Shown: positions 32,754-41,549, counted from the stretch's first letter. The stretch is DNA of 64,000 nt from Rhodococcus sp. P1Y (GCF_003641205.1 NZ_CP032762.1:558001-622000); one strand, 5' to 3'. The notes: generated from the letters alone by a model not told the origin. Numbers and translations: made by a program.

Positions 32754-33893
32754 TCAGCTGCGACGCGCGGCTCCGCCGCCTGTGCGGAGCCGGCCGTTCA
32801 GCCACGTCGCGGCCGGGGTTTCCACCCACCGATACACGGCCTCCGACACCCCGGCCGTGACGAGCACGAACGCGAGCACGGCGCCGGTGGGACCGGTGTA
32901 CGGCACGACGTTCTCGTACACCCGGTACAGGATCAACGTGTGCACGAGGTAGATCGCGTAGCTACGGGTTCCTGTCCACCGCACTATCCACAGGTTGCCG
33001 ATTCGTCCGTCGTACCGCCCGAGGAGCAGGACGAGACCGGTGACGACGACGATCGTCCACAGATACTGATCGCCCGCCCAGTACGCATGCACGTCGGTGG
33101 CGAGGCGAACCACTTCGGCCTGCGCGAGCACACCGACGACGACCATTCGCCAGCCGATGATGCGCGCCCAGCCGAGATAGATGATCTGACCGAGGAAGAG
33201 CGTCGGCAGCGTTGCCGCGATCTTCGAGAGCATCGGCACCGACCACGGCTGCGGGATGTAGAGGTTGTACACCAGAACCGCCGCGCACAGCGCGGCGCCG
33301 AGGAGAGGTACGACCACGGGCCACTTGCGGAGAAGGTCTCGCGCGGCCACGCAGTACAGATAGAACATCAGCTGAACAGTCAGCGTCCAGGTGACACCGA
33401 GGACCGCGACCTCGGGCTTCAGGAAGAACCCACCGAGCACGAAGCTCAGCGCCGCCTCCGAGTTGCTGATACCGGGCTGACCACTGAACATTCCATTGAT
33501 CCCGAGCCTGACCAGCACGATAGCGAGTGCGATCGACACCCATAGCGCGGGAACGAGCCTCGACAGGCGGCTGACGGCGAAGTCACGTCGGGTCTGCCGC
33601 ATCGCGGATCGGGTGACGAGCAGGCCGGTGAGCAGCATGAAGATGGCGACGCCGACGAACGAGAGGTGGTTGTTGAGGCCCGCATCTTCGATGAGTACGC
33701 GGTAGACGACGTCGATGACCCACCAGCCCTCACCGCGGTCGTCGATCAAATAGAACGAGATGTGGGAGTACAGGACGGCGAGGACCGCTATGGTTCGAAG
33801 AAGGTTTGCTCCCGCAAGTTCGACCCGGGGGGCGACGACGGCGCGAGCGGTCGTCGAGCTGTCCTGTTCACTCGACCTGCCCGGGGCACCCAC
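32754..33893 (-). CDS. Membrane acyltransferase (acyltransferase-3 / OafA type)
   Basis: This 379-residue polytopic protein has about ten membrane segments. The N-terminal ELAGANLLRTIAVLAVLYSH contains the conserved R and H of acyltransferase-3 proteins; SFVGVAIFMLLTGLLVTRS and RLSRLVPALWVSI follow in the usual order. Such enzymes O-acylate wall polysaccharides, glycolipids or secondary metabolites; the acceptor here is unknown. It is convergent with the LLM gene (9-bp gap). GCC/GGC-rich repeats lie at its end. Confidence 0.85.
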   Translation of the reverse strand: MGAPGRSSEQDSSTTARAVVAPRVELAGANLLRTIAVLAVLYSHISFYLIDDRGEGWWVIDVVYRVLIEDAGLNNHLSFVGVAIFMLLTGLLVTRSAMRQTRRDFAVSRLSRLVPALWVSIALAIVLVRLGINGMFSGQPGISNSEAALSFVLGGFFLKPEVAVLGVTWTLTVQLMFYLYCVAARDLLRKWPVVVPLLGAALCAAVLVYNLYIPQPWSVPMLSKIAATLPTLFLGQIIYLGWARIIGWRMVVVGVLAQAEVVRLATDVHAYWAGDQYLWTIVVVTGLVLLLGRYDGRIGNLWIVRWTGTRSYAIYLVHTLILYRVYENVVPYTGPTGAVLAFVLVTAGVSEAVYRWVETPAATWLNGRLRTGGGAARRS

Positions 33894-34133
33894 GCGGCCA
33901 TCGTAGGATCCCGTTCACCCGTCGGACCAATTGAGACACCATCTTGTTATCTCGCCGTGACCTTTCGACCGCTGGCGCGCACCTGCACATTTATTCCGAG
34001 AAATGCGTCTCGAGTAGAACGGTTGCACTAGGGGTAGTAATGAGATTGGGTTGAACACGAGAGAGAATCCGCAGTAGGACGAACGCGCCTGAACTTCACC
34101 GTTGAGCGCGTCGTCGATAGAGAAGGGAAACAC

Positions 34134-34757
34134 GTGTCCGAGTACACACTGCCCGACCTTGATTTCGATTACTCCGCCCTCGAGCCACACATCTCGGGCG
34201 AGATCAACGAACTGCACCACTCCAAGCACCACGCGACCTACGTCGCCGGCGCCAACACGGCACTCGAGAAGCTCGCCGCAGCGCGCGACGCCGAGGACCA
34301 CGGAAGCATCTTCCTCCTCGAGAAGAACCTTGCGTTCCACCTCGGCGGACACGTCAACCACTCCATCTGGTGGAAGAACCTTTCCCCCAACGGTGGAGAC
34401 AAGCCAGAAGGCGAACTCGCTGCAGCTATCGACGATCAGTTCGGATCGTTCGACAAGTTCCGCGCACAGTTCACCGCTGCCGCCAACGGCTTGCAGGGCT
34501 CCGGCTGGGCAGTGCTCGGCTACGACTCGCTCGGCAAGAAGCTGCTCACCTTCCAGCTCTACGATCAGCAGGCCAACGTGCCGCTCGGCATCATCCCGCT
34601 GCTCCAGGTCGACATGTGGGAGCATGCCTTCTACCTGCAGTACAAGAACGTCAAGGCCGACTACGTCAAGGCATTCTGGAACGTCGTGAACTGGGCCGAC
34701 GTCCAGGCTCGCTTCGAAGCCGCGACCTCGAAGACCCCAGGACTCATCTTCCCGTAG
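34134..34757 (+). CDS. Superoxide dismutase (Mn/Fe family)
   Basis: This 207-residue cytosolic or exported enzyme converts superoxide to peroxide and oxygen. The metal ligands are visible in [13 protein letters not shown] (first His), [13 protein letters not shown] (second His) and [14 protein letters not shown] (Asp and third His). The N-terminal [20 protein letters not shown] is of the mycobacterial SodA type. The GTG start at 34134 is supported by alignment and GAAGGGAAACAC upstream. Metal preference (Mn or Fe) cannot be decided by eye. It is followed by a strong terminator. Confidence 0.96.
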   Translation: MSEYTLPDLDFDYSALEPHISGEINELHHSKHHATYVAGANTALEKLAAARDAEDHGSIFLLEKNLAFHLGGHVNHSIWWKNLSPNGGDKPEGELAAAIDDQFGSFDKFRAQFTAAANGLQGSGWAVLGYDSLGKKLLTFQLYDQQANVPLGIIPLLQVDMWEHAFYLQYKNVKADYVKAFWNVVNWADVQARFEAATSKTPGLIFP

Positions 34758-34768
34758 TTCCTCTCCTC

Positions 34769-34803
34769 GAATGGGCCACTGCGCACTGCGCAGTGGCCCA
34801 TTC
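34769..34803. terminator. Strong stem terminator after sod
   Basis: Perfect 17-bp arms GAATGGGCCACTGCGCA (34769-34785) and TGCGCAGTGGCCCATTC (34787-34803), 12 bases after the sod stop codon. There is no clear T-run on the plus strand, but long GC-rich hairpins commonly end transcripts in actinobacteria. Confidence 0.8.
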
Positions 34804-34810
34804 GTGCTGT

Positions 34811-34886
34811 GTGGGGTCGATCGGCTGTGTCGCGGGCTCGCTCGGCTGTGTGGTGGGGTCGATCGGCTGTGTCGCGGGCTCGCGCC
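34811..34886. repeat. Two tandem copies of a 42-bp repeat
   Basis: The unit GTGGGGTCGATCGGCTGTGT followed by CGCGGGCTCGC begins at 34811 and recurs 42 bp later at 34853. A partial CGGCTGTGT also lies within each unit. Noncoding gap between sod and the gene at 35087; no function is visible. Confidence 0.75.
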
Positions 34887-34948
34887 ACCGCTTGAATGTC
34901 GCATCCAAGCCATCTGACCGTATGAATGGACCATTCAAGCGATGGTGG
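34885..34948. repeat. Intergenic palindromic repeat, family B, copy 3
   Basis: Begins CCACCGCTTGAATG and ends GAATGGACCATTCAAGCGAT followed by GGTGG, so the outer arms CCACCGCTTGAATG/CATTCAAGCGATGGTGG pair. The centre is less symmetrical than in copy 2. Confidence 0.75.
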
Positions 34949-35086
34949 TGCGCGGAAAACAGTGGGCGAACGAAACGGCTGGCACTCGTACCGTCTTGTG
35001 TGCCAGCGACGTTCTGATCCATGCTTGCGCTACCCAACGTGGTGTGCCGGACCTCGACTCTGGAACGACCCAAAGGGAGCTGCGAG
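34949..35086. other. Remainder of the 329-bp sod downstream gap
   Basis: After the terminator, the 42-bp tandem repeats and repeat B3, this last 138 bp holds only the presumed promoter region and the AAAGGGAG ribosome site of the gene at 35087. The frame upstream of that gene is open from 35021, but I see no supporting start signal there. Confidence 0.5.
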
Positions 35087-35614
35087 ATGAACGATCGGAA
35101 TCTCATCGGTGTATCGCCTTTTCATGCCGACGGATTGCTCCGCGGTTTCGTGATCTCGGGACGCTGGCCGGACACAACGAAGGAGTGGGCGCAATTCCTC
35201 GCGTTGGCCGTGCAGGTCGCGTCCATGCCGGGGCTGCTCGTCACCTCGACGGTGTTCGGAGCACGCGAAGAGCTTCCGGATGATCCGGAGCCTGGGACGG
35301 TAGGACTCGTGCTCGCCGAAGGGCCCGTCCTCGGGGAGATGGCTGTCACACCCGGACGCTTCGCGACTCACCAGCCTCCCGCGATTCTGATGCTTCACCC
35401 GCCGTCGGAAACGACTCCGTCGCTTCCCGAATGCGCAGGGGCTGCCTCGGGATGTGTACTGCTTCCCGGCCTGCCGCACCTCGGCCTCGATCACCGTGCT
35501 GCCTGGGTGGAAGCCGAATCCGACGGCACCGTGACGTCCATGGTGAGCAGGGTCGGACTCGACCCGATCAGCGATCCCGACACCGCAGTTTTGGCAATGC
35601 TTCTCGCTTCGTGA
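35087..35614 (+). CDS. Hypothetical soluble protein
   Basis: This 175-residue protein begins MNDRNLIGVSPFHADGLLRG and contains a predicted alpha/beta fold with VISGRWPDTTKEWAQFLALAVQVAS, TVGLVLAEGPVLGEMAVTPGRF and a C-terminal GLPHLGLDHRAAWVEAES. There is no signal, membrane segment or recognised active site, and no family was identified. ATG 35087 has AAAGGGAG at suitable distance. It ends 82 bp before the manganese riboswitch. Confidence 0.6.
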   Translation: MNDRNLIGVSPFHADGLLRGFVISGRWPDTTKEWAQFLALAVQVASMPGLLVTSTVFGAREELPDDPEPGTVGLVLAEGPVLGEMAVTPGRFATHQPPAILMLHPPSETTPSLPECAGAASGCVLLPGLPHLGLDHRAAWVEAESDGTVTSMVSRVGLDPISDPDTAVLAMLLAS

Positions 35615-35696
35615 GCACACCCGTCACGGTATTGTTCGGGGTCCCAAACTCTCTGTGGCATTGGACTTTTGGCGCGCACCCACTTAACGTTGCATG

Positions 35697-35800
35697 CAGC
35701 GAAGGGGAGTAGCCCCCAATCACCGTGTCGACATACTGGCCGTCTCCGCCGGCCCGGCGCATGAACCGCACCCGGAATGGATGCGGTGGGCGAGACCTTC
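35697..35800 (+). ncRNA. yybP-ykoY manganese riboswitch
   Basis: The RNA starts AGCGAAGGGGAGTAGCC, the hallmark 5' segment. It continues through GTCGACATACTGGCC, a CCGGCCCGGCG arm and an ACCGCACC / GGTGGGCGAGACCTT closing segment, in the order of the yybP-ykoY aptamer. It directly precedes the GDT1-family gene, the most common partner of this riboswitch. Mn(II) binding should turn expression on. Confidence 0.9.
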
Positions 35801-35822
35801 GGTCAATCGATCGACCGAGGAG
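35799..35822 (+). promoter_or_regulatory. Hairpin overlapping the ribosome site of the exporter gene
   Basis: TCGGTC (35799-35804) can pair with GACCGA (35813-35818). The 3' arm overlaps the GAGGAG Shine-Dalgarno (35817-35822) of the gene at 35834. TCGGTC also abuts the riboswitch's GAGACCTT closing strand, so aptamer folding could compete with this hairpin. Translational control is inference. Confidence 0.5.
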
Positions 35823-35833
35823 CCTTTTTCGTC

Positions 35834-36544
35834 ATGCTTTCTGCCCTGCTGCTCAGTTTCGCAGTCATCTTCGTCGCCGAGCTCGGTGACAAATCTCAGC
35901 TCATGGCGATGACGTTCGCACTGCGCTACAAGTGGTACATCGTCATCGGCGGCATCACCGTGGCCACCACTGTGGTCCACCTGGTCTCGGTCGCCGTCGG
36001 ACATTTTCTCGGGCTGTCGATCCCGACGGAAGCCATATCCATCGTCGGCGGCATTGCTTTCGTCGTATTCGGTCTCTGGACGCTTCGCGGCGACAGCCTC
36101 ACCGAGGACGAGGGCGACAAAGCGTCGAGAGTGACGCGCTCGGCGTTCATCGCCATTGCATCCGCTTTCTTCCTCGCCGAACTCGGTGACAAGACCATGC
36201 TCGCCACCGTCACACTCGCCACGGACAACGACTGGGTAGGGGTGTGGATCGGCTCGACGGTCGGCATGGTTGCGGCCGACGCACTTGCCATCGTCCTGGG
36301 CGCGGTGCTGGGCAAGCATCTTCCCGAGCGGGTCATTCAGTTCGGCGCGGCAGTCCTGTTCTTCGTCTTCGGCGTCTCACTGTTCTTCGAGGGCGTCATG
36401 CCCGGCACGTCGGCGCCCCTCATCGCCGCAGCCGCAGTTGTCGCCATCTCCGCCGTCGTTTGGATCGTCGTTGTCCTCCGCAAACGCAGAAAGTCCTCTG
36501 CGCAGGTGTCATTCGAACGACCGACAGTGTCCAAGGACAGCTGA
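35834..36544 (+). CDS. GDT1/TMEM165-family manganese exporter
   Basis: This 236-residue protein has about six to seven membrane segments in two homologous halves, each with the cation-binding E-x-G-D-K/R motif: VAELGDKSQLMAM near residue 17 and LAELGDKTMLATV near 117. This UPF0016 family exports Mn2+ (or Ca2+) in bacteria. ATG 35834 follows GAGGAG; the frame is open to an earlier ATG at 35777, which lies inside the riboswitch. The riboswitch supports the Mn role. Confidence 0.9.
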   Translation: MLSALLLSFAVIFVAELGDKSQLMAMTFALRYKWYIVIGGITVATTVVHLVSVAVGHFLGLSIPTEAISIVGGIAFVVFGLWTLRGDSLTEDEGDKASRVTRSAFIAIASAFFLAELGDKTMLATVTLATDNDWVGVWIGSTVGMVAADALAIVLGAVLGKHLPERVIQFGAAVLFFVFGVSLFFEGVMPGTSAPLIAAAAVVAISAVVWIVVVLRKRRKSSAQVSFERPTVSKDS

Positions 36545-36609
36545 CAAGGGACGTTGCGCCCTACTCCCCTGACATACAATCCAACACGCGCACGACCGCG
36601 GAGGAATGT

Positions 36610-37842
36610 ATGTCAACGTCCACGTCGACACCCGAGAAGACCGAGCCCGGTGACGAACACCGTTCCCTCGACCGGCTGATCCGAATGTTCGCGCGTTTCG
36701 TCAGCACGGGCTACGTCGTCTACTTCATATTGCTGCTTCCGGAGCTCCGGCGGACCGCTTATCTGACGTCGACCTGGTGGGTATGGTTCTGCGTCGTCGC
36801 GGTATTCGGCTCCGGAGTGCTGTTCGGGATCGTCTCGTTCTCCAAGCAGATCTCGCTCATTCGTTTTGCCGGCAGCCTCGCTGCATCGACGTATCTCGTT
36901 GCCGCGCTGACCTGGTGGATCGCATGGGACGGTGCACTGTTCGACGTAGGCGGCAACTACCTGAGCGCATTCCCGGGGCTGGCCACGTTGGCGGCCGCGT
37001 CGGTGTGGCCCCCGGTCCCCGTGTTCGCCCACCTGGTCACCGTGCTAATTTCGGTTCAGACCAGCAATTACGTTCTGCGCGAACCGTTCATGAACAACGA
37101 CCTGGTGGCCGACATCCTGTTCGGCATCATGTTCTGCACGATCTTCGTCGCCGCAACTCTTGCCGCGCTGAGAACCGCCCGTGTTCTCGACGCCACCATC
37201 GTTCGAACCCAGGCCGACGCCGCCAGTTCGGCTGCGGCAGGGGCGAGAGCGGTGGAACGGGAGCGGTTCGACGCCTTGATCCACGACGGTGTCATGTCCT
37301 CGTTGCTGTCGGTGACCAGGCAGGGTCGATCGCCCAGCGTCGTCAGGCAAGCAAGCCTGACCCTCCGGCAACTCGACTCGCTCCGCGCGCACTCCTCCCC
37401 CGATGCCGTCGATGCCGAGGAGGCCGCAGCTCAGTTGCGAGCCGCCGCAACCGATATCGACGACACCATCACCGTTCGGTTCGCCGAGGCCGGCCCGCCT
37501 CCAGACAACTGCGAGCCCTACCCCGCCGATGCCGTGCGTGCGGTCGGCGGTGCGCTCGCAGAAGCGTTGCGTAACAGCATCCGTCACGCAGGCGAGGCCG
37601 AACGGTCGATAGTGGTGACGATGCGGCCCGGCCTACTCGAGGTCGGCGTCATCGATGACGGTGTCGGTTTCGACCCCGATTCGATCCCTCCGCACCGGCT
37701 CGGCGTCGCTGTGAGTATTCGCGGGCGTCTCCGTCAGATACCCGGCGGCTCCTCGTCCATCGACTCCGCGCCCGGACGCGGCACAACCGTGCGCCTCACC
37801 TGGCGCGCTACCGAGGTCCCTCTGGCAGCTGTTGCGCCATGA
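36610..37842 (+). CDS. Sensor histidine-kinase-like membrane protein
   Basis: This 410-residue protein has about five to six membrane segments (residues about 30-190), then a coiled linker and a kinase core. ERERFDALIHDGVMSSLLSV resembles the HisKA_3 phosphoacceptor helix (H in IHDGV), ALAEALRNSIRHAGEAE is the N-box (N for ATP-Mg), and VIDDGVGFDPDSI and SAPGRGTTVRL are the G1 and G2 boxes. ATG 36610 follows GGAGGAA. The next gene overlaps its stop (ATGA). No response-regulator gene lies nearby, which is unusual. The signal is unknown. Confidence 0.82.
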   Translation: MSTSTSTPEKTEPGDEHRSLDRLIRMFARFVSTGYVVYFILLLPELRRTAYLTSTWWVWFCVVAVFGSGVLFGIVSFSKQISLIRFAGSLAASTYLVAALTWWIAWDGALFDVGGNYLSAFPGLATLAAASVWPPVPVFAHLVTVLISVQTSNYVLREPFMNNDLVADILFGIMFCTIFVAATLAALRTARVLDATIVRTQADAASSAAAGARAVERERFDALIHDGVMSSLLSVTRQGRSPSVVRQASLTLRQLDSLRAHSSPDAVDAEEAAAQLRAAATDIDDTITVRFAEAGPPPDNCEPYPADAVRAVGGALAEALRNSIRHAGEAERSIVVTMRPGLLEVGVIDDGVGFDPDSIPPHRLGVAVSIRGRLRQIPGGSSSIDSAPGRGTTVRLTWRATEVPLAAVAP

Positions 37843-38867
37843 CCCAGATTCAGGACGTTCGAGATCTCATCGGAATGCGCTCACGTGCCGCGTATTCGGT
37901 GGTCGCACTGTATGCAGTGACGTGCCTTGTGTCTGCCCTGGCGACCATGGAGGGAATGACGAGCGTCTGGCCTCCGCTCGGATCGGTCGCGGTGTGTGTC
38001 GGCGGTGCGTTGATTCTCCTCGCCTCGCCCGGAGATCCATTGCCGCTCAGGCCATCTCTTGCGCTGATCCTAGTCGGACCCGTGAGTTGCGGGCTCGTCT
38101 ACTCTGTCATGCCGGTCCCGGCATCGAGCAGTCTTCAAACCTGGCCGCTCGGCGCCTCGGTCGCGATCTACACGTTCATGTGTGTCCGCGGGCGAACCTT
38201 GTTCGCCTGGGTCGGGCTGACGCTGACCATCGGATCGTCACTGTTCTGGGCGGTCGTGACCGGCCAAGGAATCGCCTACGGGTTATCCTTCAGCGGTATC
38301 AACGTCGCGCCTCTGCTCATGGCGACGTTCTTCGCCTTCACGATCAGGCCGCTCGGTCGCTCGATTTTCGAACTGCGCATCCAGTCGACCTTGCGGATCT
38401 CGTCGGCCGCAGCTGCGTCCGCGGTTCTCGAGGAGCGCGACGCCCAACTGGAGCGACTCGACGAACAGGCACGCCCGCTTCTCGGTCGGATCGTCGACGG
38501 GCCGGACCTCAACGCCGACGAACTACTGGCGTGCGAGCTACTCGAAGCCGATCTGCGAGACTCGTTGCGCGCCCGTGGTTTGGCGGGATCGCAGCTCAGC
38601 CAGGCCGCACGATCGGCCCGTAGCCGCGGGGTTCAGGTGGTCATGCTCGACGACCGAGGCGAGGTACCACTCGATGCCCCCATTCTCACCGAGCTGACAG
38701 CCTCGGCTGCCGCACAGCTCGATTCGATCGACTCCGGAACGGTCACTGTCCGCATGCTGCCGCCCGGCCGCTCGACTCTCGCAACCATTCTGCACAACGA
38801 CTCCGACGACACGCATCGGTTCGAATACGGCCCGGACGGCACAATCGTCGAGCACTCACAGGTGTGA
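37839..38867 (+). CDS. Membrane protein paired with the histidine-kinase-like gene
   Basis: This 342-residue protein has about six membrane segments (residues about 20-175), then a Glu/Arg/Leu-rich coiled region (LEERDAQLERLDEQARPLLG) and a C-terminal domain with QVVMLDDRGEVPLDAPILTE and a final ATILHNDSDDTHRFEYGPDG. The layout mirrors the upstream kinase-like protein, but no phosphoacceptor His or N/G boxes are seen, so it may be a degenerate partner or sensor subunit. The start overlaps the kinase stop (ATGA). Confidence 0.62.
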   Translation: MTQIQDVRDLIGMRSRAAYSVVALYAVTCLVSALATMEGMTSVWPPLGSVAVCVGGALILLASPGDPLPLRPSLALILVGPVSCGLVYSVMPVPASSSLQTWPLGASVAIYTFMCVRGRTLFAWVGLTLTIGSSLFWAVVTGQGIAYGLSFSGINVAPLLMATFFAFTIRPLGRSIFELRIQSTLRISSAAAASAVLEERDAQLERLDEQARPLLGRIVDGPDLNADELLACELLEADLRDSLRARGLAGSQLSQAARSARSRGVQVVMLDDRGEVPLDAPILTELTASAAAQLDSIDSGTVTVRMLPPGRSTLATILHNDSDDTHRFEYGPDGTIVEHSQV

Positions 38868-38999
38868 TCCAGTCCACTTTGCACCCTCCATCGGGCCGAC
38901 GTCATGCCCGTCCGGTTATGGTGCAATGCGAATCACAGCGGTCAGCGTTGATCGGGTTCGGTAGATCGCCCGCACCGCCCTAATCGAGGAGATGTGCAC

Positions 39000-39767
39000 G
39001 TGGAGATTTCGGGAACAGCAGCTTTGGTCACGGGAGGGGCGTCCGGCCTCGGTGCCGCGACAGCCAAGCGCCTGGCGGATGCCGGGGTGACAGTCTTCGG
39101 ACTCGACCTCGCACAATCGATCGAACGTGCAGGCGACAGCGTTCCCGACGGCGTCACCTTGATCCCAGCGGACGTCACGAGCGAGGACGAGGTCGAGGCC
39201 GCACTCGACAAGATCACCGAATCAGGCGTTCCGCTACGCATCGTCGTCAACTGCGCAGGCGTCGGATGGGCAGGCCGCATTCTGTCCAAGAAGGGCCCGC
39301 ACGATCTCGAGCTCTTCCGGACGGTCATCACCATCAACCTGCTCGGCACCTTCAACGTCATGCGTCTGGCCGCCAACCGCATCCAGTCGCTGTCGACGGT
39401 CGACGACGCCGGCCAGCGCGGCGTCATCATCAACACTGCATCGGTCGCGGCGTTCGAGGGCCAGATCGGACAGATCGCCTACACCGCGTCGAAGGGTGGC
39501 GTACACGCCATGACCATCACCGCTGCCCGCGACCTCGCTCAGGTGGGCATCCGCGTCAACACCATCGCACCCGGAATCGTCGACACGCCGATGCTCGCCG
39601 GTGTCACCGAGGAGTACCGACAGGGCCTCGAGGCCAGCGTCCCATTCCCCTCCCGACTCGCTCAGCCCGCCGAGTACGCACAGCTCGTCCAGATGATCGC
39701 CGAGCACGACTACCTCAACGGCGAGACCATCCGCATGGACGGCGCAATCCGGATGGCGCCGCGGTAA
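39000..39767 (+). CDS. Short-chain dehydrogenase (HSD10-like 3-hydroxyacyl-CoA type)
   Basis: This 255-residue NAD(H)-dependent enzyme has the cofactor motif ALVTGGASGLGAATAKRL, NCAGVGWAG, and the catalytic Ser/Tyr/Lys in INTASVAAFEGQIGQIAYTASKGG. It then has RVNTIAPGIVDTPMLAGV. Sequence style, including the GIVDTPM and LAQPAEYAQLVQMIAEHDYLNG end, matches the 2-methyl-3-hydroxybutyryl/3-hydroxyacyl-CoA dehydrogenase group, suggesting fatty or branched acyl-CoA oxidation. GTG 39000 has GAGGAG at 9-base spacing; GTG 38994 is too near it. Confidence 0.88.
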   Translation: MEISGTAALVTGGASGLGAATAKRLADAGVTVFGLDLAQSIERAGDSVPDGVTLIPADVTSEDEVEAALDKITESGVPLRIVVNCAGVGWAGRILSKKGPHDLELFRTVITINLLGTFNVMRLAANRIQSLSTVDDAGQRGVIINTASVAAFEGQIGQIAYTASKGGVHAMTITAARDLAQVGIRVNTIAPGIVDTPMLAGVTEEYRQGLEASVPFPSRLAQPAEYAQLVQMIAEHDYLNGETIRMDGAIRMAPR

Positions 39768-39787
39768 TTGGCTTTCGTTTGCGGCCG

Positions 39788-39853
39788 CCCCATCGCTTGA
39801 ATGGTCCATTCATACGAGCAGATAGCTAGTAAGTGACATTCAAGCGATGGGCG
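39788..39853. repeat. Intergenic palindromic repeat, family B, copy 4
   Basis: Arms GCCCCATCGCTTGAATGG and CATTCAAGCGATGGGC enclose CATTCATACGAGCAGATAGC and TAGTAAGTGA. The next copy repeats almost the same sequence 74 bp later, so this is a tandem duplication of one palindromic unit. Confidence 0.85.
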
Positions 39854-39860
39854 GTCCGGC

Positions 39861-39928
39861 GCCTAATCGCTTGAATGGTCCATTCATACGAGCAGATAGC
39901 TAGTAGGTGACATTCAAGCGATGGGCGG
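39861..39928. repeat. Intergenic palindromic repeat, family B, copy 5
   Basis: Nearly identical to copy 4 (TAGTAGGTGA for TAGTAAGTGA, AATCGC for CATCGC). It ends GATGGGCGGC just before the stop codon of the RecB-like nuclease gene. The spacing of copies 4 and 5 is 74 bp. Confidence 0.85.
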
Positions 39929-39929
39929 C

Positions 39930-41549
39930 TCAGCCGACGCGCAGTGAGGCCATCGTCGGGATGTCGATTTCTGCGCGGTCGGACATCCATTCACGCAGCA
40001 CTTTGGTCGCCTGGACGTCGTCCTCGTTGTAGACCAGAAGACGTTGGCGCTGAGACAGATCCGGCTGGGCGTCGTAGCCGACCGCGTCGCGGTACCACCC
40101 CATCGACGCCTCCCCGCCTGCTTCGTCGTCACGCCAATGGAAGCCGGCGACGGGTGCGATCTTCTTCAGGCCCTTGCCGTTCGGGCAGATGAACTGGTCG
40201 CTCACGGCCTGGTAGATGTCCACCCACTGCTCGCTGTCGATGAACTCGCGTATCTCGGCTTCGGTAGGAACCCCCGGGACGTCGCCGAACCGTCGGGCTG
40301 AATCGAGTAGCCACTTGTCCTCCGCCTGACGCGAATAGCAGTACGCTGCGAACGTTTTCCCGCGGGCGGCGGCGTCAGCTCGCGTGTCCATGAGCCAGCC
40401 CCAGAACTCGGCGAACGATCGCCCCTCGTCGACGGTAGGCAGTGGGTCCCACGTGACGAATCCGCGGTACTTCGCCGGTGGTCCGCCCGCTTCGGTCAGC
40501 AACGTTCCCCACAGGTACGCGCCGTGCTCCTGGTAGCTCTCCATGTCGACGTCGACCTCGACGTCGGCTCGGTGCACGGAGATATTCTCCGTCCTGCGGA
40601 GCAAGGGAACATCCGCCCGCCATGCCGTCGCCGCGGCTACCGCGTCGTCGAAGCTGCCGAACGGCCAGTCTTCCGGCTCCGGGCCCGACCATTCTGCGAG
40701 CTCGTCGATGGTGAACACGCCGCTACGACGGAGGACCTCCGCCCGCATGCCCGACGCCACCAGCGAGACGTCACGATTGGCGGCGAGCTGCGGCTGACAG
40801 TCGGTCCACCATGAGCACGACCGACATTCGCTGACCTGGGACGGCACGGTGTAACTCTCACCGCGCGCGATGGCCAGACGGTCGGCGAAGCGCGAGTCGT
40901 ACTCGGAAAAAACAGCTTTCAGGTCGTGCACCAGAATGCAGTCCCCCCGGTATCCGATGGCACCACCGACGACGGTCTCGGACGCGAGGCCCTCGAATTG
41001 GAGCATCCGATACAGGTGCGCAAGCCTCAGCTGGTCACGCAGCTGACTGCGCACCTTGCGGGACTCGTCGACTGCAGGTGACCAAGCACCGAAAGGCGTC
41101 GTCACTGCCCCTCGACCTGGATCGGTGACCTTGTGGTTGACCACGATGATCGGGATGTACCCGCTTCCCGCCGGATCGAGCATCAGCATTTCGCTTCGTC
41201 CGCGACGCCCTGTGCCTCGTTCGGCGGGGAGCACGGCGTTCCATATCCACGGTGCACCCCGACGGCATGCCGCCAGGGTTCGCTCCGAGGCAGTCCTGGC
41301 GTCGGGAGCGTCGATCTCGACCCATCCGGCCAGGTCACCGGCGAACATCTCGCGGATGTTCTCGCGGTGCGCCTGTGCGCCTTCGCGACGCTGCCGGACA
41401 CCAGGATTCTCGGGTTCCCGGCGTTGCAAAGACGAATAGGCGGTATCCAGATACAGCCGATGCCTGCAGCGCGTCAGGGATCCGGCGTCGATGAGTACCG
41501 ACGTCTCTCTCCCCGAGGACACTGGCGCCGCGACGGGCTGGCTGTTCAC
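39930..41549 (-). CDS. TM0106-type RecB-family putative nuclease
   Basis: This 539-residue protein has an N-terminal RecB/PD-(D/E)XK-like part with a cysteine cluster (ECRSCSWWTDC near residue 245, with an earlier C in the TRCRHRLY segment), which fits a 4Fe-4S-type nuclease. A C-terminal RNase-H-like part begins ISVHRADVEVDVDMESYQEH, carries the acidic residues D/E, and ends LLVYNEDDVQATKVLREWM (the D-x-x-A-T end motif). The GTG start at 41549 is chosen from the family's usual opening. The substrate is unknown; related proteins occur beside DNA-repair genes. Confidence 0.78.
   Translation of the reverse strand: MNSQPVAAPVSSGRETSVLIDAGSLTRCRHRLYLDTAYSSLQRREPENPGVRQRREGAQAHRENIREMFAGDLAGWVEIDAPDARTASERTLAACRRGAPWIWNAVLPAERGTGRRGRSEMLMLDPAGSGYIPIIVVNHKVTDPGRGAVTTPFGAWSPAVDESRKVRSQLRDQLRLAHLYRMLQFEGLASETVVGGAIGYRGDCILVHDLKAVFSEYDSRFADRLAIARGESYTVPSQVSECRSCSWWTDCQPQLAANRDVSLVASGMRAEVLRRSGVFTIDELAEWSGPEPEDWPFGSFDDAVAAATAWRADVPLLRRTENISVHRADVEVDVDMESYQEHGAYLWGTLLTEAGGPPAKYRGFVTWDPLPTVDEGRSFAEFWGWLMDTRADAAARGKTFAAYCYSRQAEDKWLLDSARRFGDVPGVPTEAEIREFIDSEQWVDIYQAVSDQFICPNGKGLKKIAPVAGFHWRDDEAGGEASMGWYRDAVGYDAQPDLSQRQRLLVYNEDDVQATKVLREWMSDRAEIDIPTMASLRVG

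Noticed and set aside
39788..39928. Insertion sequence terminal repeats
   Set aside because: The palindromes are self-contained, with no transposase gene between or beside them and no target duplication seen.
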